Assembly (NCBI GenBank): GCA_009760855.2
Contig: WPIO01000029.1
Coordinates: 3,441,501-3,505,500, forward strand
Source of the DNA: Cristatella mucedo
Lineage: Eukaryota > Bryozoa > Phylactolaemata > Cristatellidae
Direction of reading: 5' to 3'
DNA length: 64,000 bases
The notes under the pieces were generated by a model that saw only the letters and a list, made by a program, of their open reading frames with translations, did no database searches and was not told the origin of the DNA. Position 1 is the first letter of the stretch. The number at the start of each line of letters is the position of its first letter. The translations under genes and the position numbers were made by a program. Shown here piece by piece: positions 58,801-64,000 of this stretch.

Positions 58801-61800
58801 CAATGCATTTAATTGTGTGTGATTCCAAGTCGGGTATCATTCTATGAACCTTATGTACATGCCGACGCACGCAGGAGCTTCGTTTGCTATCTCCCTTGCT
58901 ATTGGTTGGCGCCTGTACATAAGCCCCACCTGTCTGTAAGTAAATACAGTCAAACCGGTCTATATGCACCACTTTGTGCCCAGTCCTCTTGGGTGTTGCA
59001 CATGGCCAGGTTTGACCGTACCTATATACATTCGAACATAACAAATGCATCAAGGCAGTCCAATTGGGCTACCATCTGACCTGGTGATCAATTCTCCTAT
59101 CAATGGATTACAGGATCACGTGAAGGGTTATTCCGGTTGTCAGTGCGAGAGCACCTATAGCAACTGAGCTCCAGCTTAACCGAGGATTTTTAGAATCGCC
59201 AGCTCTATTCCAAATCCCAGTAGGCTAAGAGGCGATTTACAATGTCTCGAGGTGCAAACCTGGCCTCAAGAGGGGGCAGGTATCACTCACACTACTAACC
59301 TGAGACCACTAGACCTGTGAAATGAAAAGACATCGTGGCTGCCAGCCCCAAACGGCAAGAGTTGCTAGTTTTGTCAGCAACGAACAGGCTCATTCGAGAC
59401 AGTTGGTGGGGCTATGCCAGGACAGACAGCAGGCCATGGTTGACAATGAATCCTGTCAGGCGGTGCAGCTACTAGTCAGCTGCCGGCAGCAGCAGCAACC
59501 CCGAAGCAGCAGCAACCCGAAAGTAGCAGCAACCCGGAAGAAGCAACAGCTACCTTTACGGCATATGTAAAGTGCCCAGAAAGAGATTAAGTTTCCTGGG
59601 GGCACTACACACATGTATTATTATCATTATTATTAACAACAACAGCAACCAGAAAGCAGAAGCAACAGCAGAATAGGTTATCAAGACAGGGCAGCAGTGT
59701 GTGGGAGATGATTGCTAGCTATAGAAGGAAAGATAAGACACAACAGGTGCATTTAGCTGAAGGTAGTCCAGGGGCACACTAAATGCTCCCCAATGTCTGA
59801 GTGAGGATAACTAAAGGCTTGCTGAACATATGTGCACGTGCATGCACGAGCGCGCACGCACACACACACACACACACACACAGCACTGAGGAGCAAAGCC
59901 ACCGTTCGGGCCCCCCTAAGATTTTTGTAAAATAAAAGTATGCAATGAACAAGCATGGTTTCCAGCATAAAGTCCAGCCTACATTCAACTTTTGCTAACA
60001 GCAAGCATTTTGCTTGTGCTGACACAGTGCCACCATCGGCTAGCATCCGAGAGTGTACCTTCAAATTGCATATACATAATCAGGTAACAAAACCAGCCAT
60101 TTCCCACATCGCCTTAAGAGTGGAGAAGAAATGGCCATTGCCAATAGCCATTACACATTGATACTGTGCATGCTCCATCTAACCATGTTGTGCTTGTTGA
60201 CATGTGGGTGCTACCACTAACCATTTGATCATGCTTCCTTTACAGTGTATGTAAAGTGCCTAGAAAGAACTTTTTAAGTTTTCAGAGGGTGCGATACGAA
60301 TGTACTATTAGTATAACTATTATTACTATCATTATGTACATAGCCAGGATTAAATTAAGGAGGCACGCACTTTCGGGTTGCTCCAAGGGGAGGTACCAAG
60401 ACATGGTGGCCCCCTTCGCCCAAATGCCCAATATGAGCCAAATATCCCCTATGCCCAAGATTATTTCAGCGGAGTAAGGACAAACCTACCTCCACCAGAA
60501 AGTAAATTGCATTGAAACTTGAGACCTGCAAATGGACTTCTGGCAGGCCAGCACAGCCACAGCCAGCTCAGGCAGCAAACTCACCTTTAAAAAGTGTTTT
60601 TAGCTTCTTTTTAAATGTCGTTCAGTCAGGGAATGTCGTTACGCCAGTCGGGAGTTAATTTCAGGCTTTGGAAGCATACGAACCAAAGGCACGGTCTCCA
60701 AAGGATTTGAGGTTCGTACGAGGTGTAGGTAAATTATTAGATTCAGAAAACGGGATGGTACAATGCTTAGCCTAGTGGGGCAGTAGATCTGATGAGCCGT
60801 GGTGGTGAGCCGTGATGGCACACCAGGTAAGGCGACTGCTTTTCACGACTTCAGTCCCGAGGTCGTGGGTTCGAATCCTGTGGTGGGCAATCCTTTATTG
60901 CCATTGCAAAACGTGGTGATAGCCGTCAAGGCTCTATACAAAAGAGGCTGTTAAATCAGCTAGTATTTTTATTTTTATAGGCAGGCTGTAGCCACAGAAT
61001 GAAGGGACCCAAAAGTGAGTGACTGAACCTTGAAGTCGAACAATACCATTCATTTGCATAGTGCCCTAAGAAAACTTAACTTCTATTCAGGCACTTCACA
61101 TATGCCACGGGACTCAAGCCCACGACCTCTGCGATCAAACGTTCACATTGACCTTGGTTGGGGCAAGCCAGCTTATCATTAGTGTTGCTGTTATTATTAT
61201 TATTATTATTACAACATCGTTAAGACCACTCTGCCTAAAAAAAACAATGACCGACAAGAGAACACGGCTAAAAGTGTACCTGTCAACACAGTACATGACC
61301 CTTCAGATGCCTGAAATACCTAGCCAGCCACGATGTAGTCAGCGTGGCTGGCAGATGATGATGATGGCACTGCACTTTAAAGAAGAGCAAAACTTTCACT
61401 AACAGGGACTTTGGGGGGTAAACTGCGGTCACATCTCATGAATACTGCTAACGCTGTCTCGTAATCTTTGCACTTCGGCTGCCACCAGACTTCCAACCTT
61501 CGCGGGAAAGCTAGCGTGACATACAGGGCATCTATCAGCGAGTAAGTGTGCCTGAGCAGCCTGAAGTCTAGTGAGCAATCTTTGGCTACCGAATCAACTT
61601 GTTAGGCATGCCTCGGCAGGTCGGCAGTATCGAGACTGCTCCTAGCCAGTTTCAGCCCTCACACTATTTTACGTGCAGGGAGGGTGACTAATGTAATTTG
61701 AGTGGTCATGCCTCTAAGAAATGGCTAGCCCAAGTATCTTGGTAGAAAATGCATCTCTTATGAGAACGATAGTGGTTTTCTACACTCAGTCCTCGAGTTT

Positions 61801-62978
61801 TAACCACTCTCCTCGGAACCTTAGCAGACACTCTGGTTCCCATCGCTGGGCAACTGCATCTTGACAAACTTTTCAAGGCTCAACTTGATGCTGTATACAT
61901 TCGCCATCTCTTGGCGATATGCAAAATATAAAATTGCCGCGTGTTTAGTAGCCACGGATACAGACATCCCAGGTCTGCTTACGAGAGGTCACATCAATTA
62001 TCAAACCTAGATACCAAGGCTGCAAACACGGTACTGTGTGTCTGAATTAAGATGACAGGTAAGTAAATGTACAAGATAGAAATCAAGAAAACATCGCACC
62101 GATCACGTCAAACCTAATCGACATGAGACCTGGCAGCAACAGCAACCAATAGCGAGGGGTGGAACAAACGATGCTTAAATGAGTGGGCAATACGCATGTT
62201 CTTGTACTGTGTCCGAGTACTGGGAATGTCAACATTGCACTTGCTTGATCACAGGTCATTCGTCCCAAAAAGAACGGGAAGGCGACCAATGATCTCATAC
62301 GCCATGACGTTACCAAGCAGACCAAAGCGTGCCCCAACCCGGAGGTATCAGTAATAAAAGCACATGCAGAATTAGTTAGCAAGCCCTACGAGCTTCCTGG
62401 GTAGGCTGCATTGTGGCACGATCCGAAAATTAATGAGAAAGTCACCCATGCAAGATCTTTCTCTTATGGATAAATAATATCGTCTTGCATGTCACCTCTA
62501 ACCATGTTATGATTGTTGTCATTGAGCATGCTACCACTAACCATTCGATCGCGCCTCCTTTTCCAGAAAATTTAAAGTGTTTATACAGAGATTGAGTTAT
62601 CTGAGGGCGCTGTTACGAATGCATTGTTATTATTGTTGACGAGAGGCTCGCCAGCAGCTCAAAATCGGCATCGCGAGCTGCAGGAATACGTTACGTGCAT
62701 CCATCCTACCGTGGGTAGGGTAGCTGCGTCGATTGACAGACGATTTTACAGCCCACACAAAGCAGCAAAAGAAGCGGTGTGAAAAACTGGGTCGATGCGA
62801 TCTGCTGACAGACTTTAAAGCACGCTGTAGCACGAGCAAACAACTACAAATCGCCGCTAACCTTAGCCGACTCCAACTCAGCCAACAACTCTCGGAAGTG
62901 GTTGTGCCACACAAGCCAATGCAATGGGTAAGCTCTGGACAGTTCACCAGATTTCGCCGTCTCGTCAGATGTAAGCAT
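42453..62978 (-). CDS. ANKRD13: Ankyrin repeat domain-containing protein 13 (A/B/D-like, with ubiquitin-interacting motifs), complete 12-exon gene
   Basis: ANKRD13A/B/D proteins bind Lys63-linked ubiquitin chains on internalised membrane receptors at the plasma membrane and endosomes through C-terminal UIMs. I joined twelve exons on the - strand with every phase matching: 1,827 nt, 608 codons plus stop (human paralogues about 590-605). N-terminal ankyrin repeats occupy about aa 18-115 ([38 protein letters not shown]). The conserved central GPCR-chaperone-like domain follows ([12 protein letters not shown]-less [57 protein letters not shown]). Three UIMs follow at about 496-512, 562-578 and 590-607. 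These UIMs exclude the ANKRD13C type; assignment among A, B and D is not possible and the gene may be pre-duplication. Intron 2 uses a GC donor, and intron 1 (8 kb) holds a LINE in the opposite orientation. Convergent with SPT6. Confidence 0.96.
42978..43165 (+). mobile_element. SINE B copy in ANKRD13 intron 11
   Basis: GATGGCACACTAGATAAGGT, GTGGGTTCGAATTCTG (B box), GTGGTGATAGCCGTAAAGGC, CTTTACAAAAGAGGCTGTTT, AATCAGCTAG, T-rich end. Confidence 0.8.
43166..43917. other. ANKRD13 intron 11 part, nothing recognised
   Basis: No repeat family, RNA gene or conserved frame recognised. Confidence 0.4.
43918..44012 (-). mobile_element. SINE A fragment, antisense
   Basis: CATGTACTTTACATATACCT, GGCTCGAGCCC, GCGAGCACCTTACTTCTGGG: the A head and part of the tail on the - strand. 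Confidence 0.55.
44346..44565 (-). CDS. ANKRD13: ANKRD13 exon 11
   Basis: Codes aa 480-553 with the first [17 protein letters not shown]. An 18-bp in-frame tandem duplication gives HEERRT twice just before the UIM. Donor GTAAGT, ends phase 2. Confidence 0.94.
44665..44829 (-). CDS. ANKRD13: ANKRD13 exon 10
   Basis: Codes aa 425-480: [18 protein letters not shown], then [11 protein letters not shown], matching vertebrate EIPLFHVLNARITFSNLC and VFEVPNGYSVL. Acceptor CTTGTAG, donor GTAAGT. Confidence 0.94.
45100..45430 (+). mobile_element. LINE fragment from the region 5' of the RT domain
   Basis: Aligns with 35,215-35,465: CCTAGTCCTTTAGACCCTCT, CATATCTAACATAATAAATA, TGTCC. No 3' end is attached. 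Confidence 0.6.
45431..46350. other. ANKRD13 intron 9 remainder, nothing recognised
   Basis: Short open frames on both strands, none conserved. A poly-C run at 46,313-46,324 is a G-run on the gene strand. Confidence 0.4.
46351..46630 (-). CDS. ANKRD13: ANKRD13 exon 9
   Basis: Codes aa 332-425: [48 protein letters not shown]. Acceptor GTGGCAG. The donor GTCCGT is poor; a G-run on the gene strand lies about 26 nt downstream and may compensate. Confidence 0.92.
47007..47177 (-). CDS. ANKRD13: ANKRD13 exon 8
   Basis: Codes aa 275-331: [20 protein letters not shown], then [16 protein letters not shown]. Acceptor CTGCAG, donor GTAAGG, phase 0. A run of ten G on the gene strand follows 14 nt downstream. 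Confidence 0.92.
47314..47380 (-). CDS. ANKRD13: ANKRD13 exon 7
   Basis: Codes aa 252-274: [20 protein letters not shown], then DCK, matching vertebrate RNKCGIWGWRSEKMETVSGY. Acceptor TTTGCAG, donor GTAAGT. Confidence 0.95.
47525..47700 (+). mobile_element. SINE B copy in ANKRD13 intron 6
   Basis: GAGGTAGGGTGCTCGCTCTT, GTGGGTTCGAGTCCTGCAGC, GATCCTTTATTGCCTACTGC, AAGGCTCTTCTGCCGCTAAA, CAAATGAGGCCG. The head is intermediate between the A and B types. Confidence 0.7.
47701..49322. other. ANKRD13 intron 6 remainder, nothing recognised
   Basis: No repeat family, RNA gene or conserved frame recognised. Confidence 0.45.
49323..49509 (-). CDS. ANKRD13: ANKRD13 exon 6
   Basis: Codes aa 190-252: [18 protein letters not shown] and [20 protein letters not shown]. 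Acceptor TTTTGCAG, donor GTGACT, ends phase 2 in FER. Confidence 0.94.
49763..49805. repeat. (CA)n microsatellite
   Basis: About 20 CA units in ANKRD13 intron 5. Confidence 0.95.
50066..50155 (-). CDS. ANKRD13: ANKRD13 exon 5
   Basis: Codes aa 160-190: [29 protein letters not shown]. Acceptor CTCCAG, donor GTATGT, ends phase 1. Confidence 0.94.
50448..50501 (-). CDS. ANKRD13: ANKRD13 exon 4
   Basis: A 54-nt micro-exon, aa 142-160: [18 protein letters not shown] (vertebrate VPLVSKMCPSDVYRVWKR). Acceptor GTTGCAG, donor GTGAGA. Confidence 0.93.
51541..51880 (-). mobile_element. LINE 3' fragment, antisense, in ANKRD13 intron 3
   Basis: AATAATAATAAT tail, GCCCTCAGAGAACTCAATCT, CTTTCTAGGCACTTTACATT, then the sequence up to CACAAGTAGGGAGTGAGTTC, the complement of the ORF end. 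Confidence 0.85.
51885..51970 (-). mobile_element. Second LINE 3' end, antisense, adjacent
   Basis: ATAATAACGG, ACATTAAGAGAACTAAATCT, CTATCAAGGCACTTCTCATA: another, more diverged tail lying directly behind the first. Confidence 0.6.
52283..52378 (-). mobile_element. SINE A fragment, antisense
   Basis: ATTCATTTGCATGCGGCCCT, AAGAGAACTTGAACGCTATC, CGGGCGCTTTACATGTACCA, then part of the head. Confidence 0.6.
52581..52751 (-). CDS. ANKRD13: ANKRD13 exon 3
   Basis: Codes aa 85-142: [20 protein letters not shown], then [15 protein letters not shown]. Acceptor TTTGCAG, donor GTAAGT, ends phase 1. Confidence 0.95.
52930..53221 (+). mobile_element. LINE fragment (end of RT ORF), sense
   Basis: CGTGCCTTCAGTTCGTATG and GTCAGACCAAGCGATGTACC match the ORF end of the intact LINE. 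It is cut on its 3' side by a SINE A. Confidence 0.65.
53222..53373 (+). mobile_element. SINE A copy
   Basis: CAAGGGTAAAGGTGCTCGCA, GTCGTGGGCTCGAGCCCTGC, GGTGAAGCACCTGGATAGAG, ACAAATGCATTATTG. Confidence 0.75.
53390..53640 (-). mobile_element. LINE fragment, antisense
   Basis: ATGTCGTCAACTCAGGGGAA, GGCACGGTCTCCACAGGATT and a GAAGAGCAGGTGGTACGATG block: complement of the ORF end, also seen at 60,590. Confidence 0.7.
54723..54858 (-). CDS. ANKRD13: ANKRD13 exon 2, GC donor
   Basis: Codes aa 40-85: [39 protein letters not shown]. Acceptor TTTTTAG. The donor reads GCAAGT rather than GTAAGT; using it gives W-T-V, matching W-A-V in vertebrates, and the right phase. Confidence 0.9.
54935..55765 (-). 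mobile_element. LINE 3' half, antisense, in ANKRD13 intron 1
   Basis: ATTAATAATGCT tail, AGAGAACCGGATCTCTTTTT, GCCTGGATAAGTAGACTAG and GCAGGACACCACGATTGCAT follow the complement of the LINE. Old and mutated. Confidence 0.75.
56430..57985 (+). mobile_element. L2/CR1-type LINE, 5'-truncated, intact reverse transcriptase ORF
   Basis: An open frame at 56,434-57,912 (492 codons) encodes a non-LTR reverse transcriptase: [57 protein letters not shown] and the catalytic [10 protein letters not shown], followed by the thumb and C-terminal part ending at QQM. No endonuclease domain is present, so the element is 5'-truncated near 56,430. The 3' end reads GCAAATGTAAAGCGCCTAGA, GAGATTAAGTTCTCTGAGGG, CGCTTTATCAAGTG, then (ATT)n to 57,985. 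No internal stop in nearly 1.5 kb indicates a recent insertion. It lies in ANKRD13 intron 1 in the opposite direction. The reverse-transcriptase blocks place it in the Jockey-superfamily L2/CR1 group; the exact clade needs a tree. Confidence 0.93.
57986..58944. other. ANKRD13 intron 1 part, nothing recognised
   Basis: Flank of the LINE; no other repeat or frame recognised. Confidence 0.4.
58945..59020. mobile_element. Possible MITE, about 76 bp, with inverted termini
   Basis: TACAGTCAAACCGGTC at the left and GGCCAGGTTTGACCGTA at the right are imperfect inverted repeats of each other, a terminus type common in small non-autonomous DNA transposons. Confidence 0.5.
59555..59640 (+). mobile_element. 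LINE 3' end fragment
   Basis: GCATATGTAAAGTGCCCAGA, AAGAGATTAAGTTTCCTGGG, then ATTATTATCATTATTATT. Confidence 0.7.
59859..59881. repeat. (CA)n microsatellite
   Basis: Short CA run, about 11 units. Confidence 0.9.
60150..60315 (+). mobile_element. LINE 3' end fragment
   Basis: GATACTGTGCATGCTCCATC, TGTATGTAAAGTGCCTAGAA, GTTTTCAGAGGGTGCGATAC. Confidence 0.7.
60590..61044 (-). mobile_element. LINE fragment, antisense, split by a SINE B
   Basis: TTAGCTTCTTTTTAAATGTC, GGCACGGTCTCCAAAGGATT, and after the SINE, CACAGAATGAAGGGACCC. These are consecutive parts of the complement of the LINE ORF end. Confidence 0.8.
60795..60978 (+). mobile_element. SINE B copy inserted in a LINE fragment
   Basis: GTGATGGCACACCAGGTAAG, GTGGGTTCGAATCCTGTGGT, CAATCCTTTATTGCCATTGC, CTATACAAAAGAGGCTGTTA, AATCAGCTAG, then a TTTTTATTTTTATAG end. 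Confidence 0.85.
61045..61185 (-). mobile_element. SINE A copy, antisense
   Basis: ATTCATTTGCATAGTGCCCT, AACTTCTATTCAGGCACTTC, ACATATGCCACGGGACTCAA, then the head complement. Confidence 0.7.
61190..62479. other. ANKRD13 intron 1 part, nothing recognised
   Basis: One ATT microsatellite at 61,191-61,211; otherwise no repeat, RNA gene or conserved frame recognised. Confidence 0.4.
62480..62645 (+). mobile_element. LINE 3' end fragment
   Basis: GCATGTCACCTCTAACCATG, AAATTTAAAGTGTTTATACA, GATTGAGTTATCTGAGGGCG, then ATTGTTATTATTGTT. Confidence 0.7.
62862..62978 (-). CDS. ANKRD13: ANKRD13 exon 1
   Basis: Codes aa 1-39: starts [17 protein letters not shown], then [18 protein letters not shown], the hallmark first ankyrin repeat of the family. 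Donor GTTAGC after ESAK, phase 0. The ATG at 62,978 is the in-frame start nearest to the conserved sequence. Confidence 0.9.
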
Positions 62979-63047
62979 TGCGCCTACTTCCGTCACCCGA
63001 TAGTGTGGGAACACGGTAGCTCGGCGGCGTAGTCCCTCGCCGCAAAC

Positions 63048-63066
63048 CGACCGCTAATAGCGGTCG
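63048..63066. promoter_or_regulatory. 19-bp palindrome upstream of ANKRD13
   Basis: CGACCGCTAATAGCGGTCG: 8-bp perfect arms around AAT, 70 bp upstream of the ANKRD13 ATG. Position suits a promoter or 5' UTR element; no factor is assigned. Confidence 0.35.
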
Positions 63067-63482
63067 ACAGCCCGGTCAAGCACAACCAGATGGCGCCAGC
63101 AAATACCGAATTACTTAAAGTCAGGCGTGAAACCCCTCCCCCAAGCCCCTGGTACGCTAGCAACCGTCTGAGATAGCTCGTGCTGGTAATGCGCTTTCCG
63201 CGGTTAATAAGGATTATGTATCGTCACAGAATATCTTGATGCTAGCTTTGCTCAGCCACTACACACGCGTCCAGCACTATGCACGTACGCTCCCGTCAAT
63301 CGATTCGTTGTACCGAGTGAAGTCTTAACATAGTCTCGCAAATATATTTCGTGACTTAAAATCTTAGTGGCTGCTGCATTTTATGTAGAATAAGATTCGC
63401 GATCACGAACTCCGACGTCTAAGTAGGTTACAAGATTTACTTTACGTGTACGAATATTGATCAGGAGGGCTTCCTATGGTAG

Positions 63483-63863
63483 AGGAATGGCAGAGGTTCC
63501 TCAGGCGACGTCCGGATTTTGACCCAGGCACTGCAGAAGTCCATTCAATGTCAAGAATATTGTTTAAAATCACTTGCTTGTATCGTGAATACGATACTGC
63601 AGCGTGCATACACTACTCCACATTGCCTTACGCTTGCTATAAAAAAAGACTTGCTATTCAAAATACGCAAATTCTTCGAGGATTTTTATCCTACTCATAC
63701 TTGTCGTGGTTTGACGCTCCGACAGCAAGCACGCGAAGGTACGGAAACGCTCAATGTCATCCTAGAACAACTGAGTATTAGGGCTTGCAGCGCTACGGCT
63801 CACGACCGTTCTCTCCCGTATTCCCTCTGCCCTTCTCTGCATGCCGTTACTCATCCTCCATAA
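63483..63863 (+). other. Unassigned open frame, possible exon of a divergent gene
   Basis: One frame is open from 63,483 to the TAA at 63,863. It encodes LQKSIQCQEYCLKSLACIVN, KIRKFFEDFYPTHTCRGLTL and AREGTETLNVILEQL, a helix-like composition without low complexity. It has no ATG near its start, so it would need a splice acceptor; in another frame an ATG at 63,476 begins MVEEWQRFLRRRPDFDP. I do not recognise a family. Confidence 0.25.
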
Positions 63864-63942
63864 AACATAAACTCATCAAACCATAACCCTCAATAAACCA
63901 TAAACCAGACCGCACTTATCAAGCCAAATACAGCTCAATTCT

Positions 63943-64000
63943 GATTATTGAGCTGGTTTCGTCCAGCGGTTAAGGTGCTCGCCCCTATCAAGGCCTGGCT
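63943..64000 (+). mobile_element. SINE A, 5' part, cut by the window edge
   Basis: GAGCTGGTTTCGTCCAGCGG, TTAAGGTGCTCGCC, then AAGGCCTGGCT at the last base: same head as 25,973. Confidence 0.75.

Noticed and set aside
62630-62947. A 105-codon open frame starting MNCPELTHC on the - strand
   Set aside because: It overlaps ANKRD13 exon 1 in another frame; the conserved PLHWLVWHN frame is the real one.

Overview
The window is animal nuclear DNA. It holds two conserved, intron-rich genes arranged tail to tail and embedded in dense retrotransposon, SINE and microsatellite debris. GT-AG introns, LINE 3' ends with (ATT)n tails, tRNA-headed SINEs, Tc1/mariner fossils and long GT/CT/TA microsatellites suggest an invertebrate metazoan, perhaps marine. 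The species cannot be named from the sequence alone. No bacterial, CRISPR or phage feature was seen.

Layout. 1-1,160 is a degenerate tandem repeat of about 170-185 bp. 1,300-1,665 has two antisense SINE copies and 2,031-2,217 a GA microsatellite. 2,220-8,020 is non-coding apart from LINE debris. 8,024-41,326 on the + strand is a complete SPT6 (SUPT6H) coding region: 34 exons whose phases all join to give 1,709 codons plus stop, with an AATAAA at 41,907. 42,453-62,978 on the - strand is a complete ANKRD13-family gene of the UIM-bearing A/B/D type: 12 exons, 608 codons, one GC-AG intron, and an 8-kb first intron holding a LINE with an intact reverse transcriptase. 63,000-64,000 is the region upstream of ANKRD13, with one unassigned open frame on the + strand and a SINE cut by the window edge.

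The two genes are not functionally linked: SPT6 is a nuclear histone chaperone and transcription elongation factor, while ANKRD13 proteins bind ubiquitinated membrane cargo. They are physically close at their 3' ends, where candidate poly(A) signals on opposite strands lie 9 bp apart.

The mobile-element story is the most novel part. One LINE family of the L2/CR1 type (at least 20 fragments in both orientations) has a characteristic 3' end. A tRNA-headed SINE family (called A here) carries a clearly related 3' end, which implies that the LINE machinery moves the SINE. A second tRNA-headed SINE family (B) has a different, conserved 3' domain. A copy of A is inserted into a copy of B with a visible target-site duplication, which gives a relative age.
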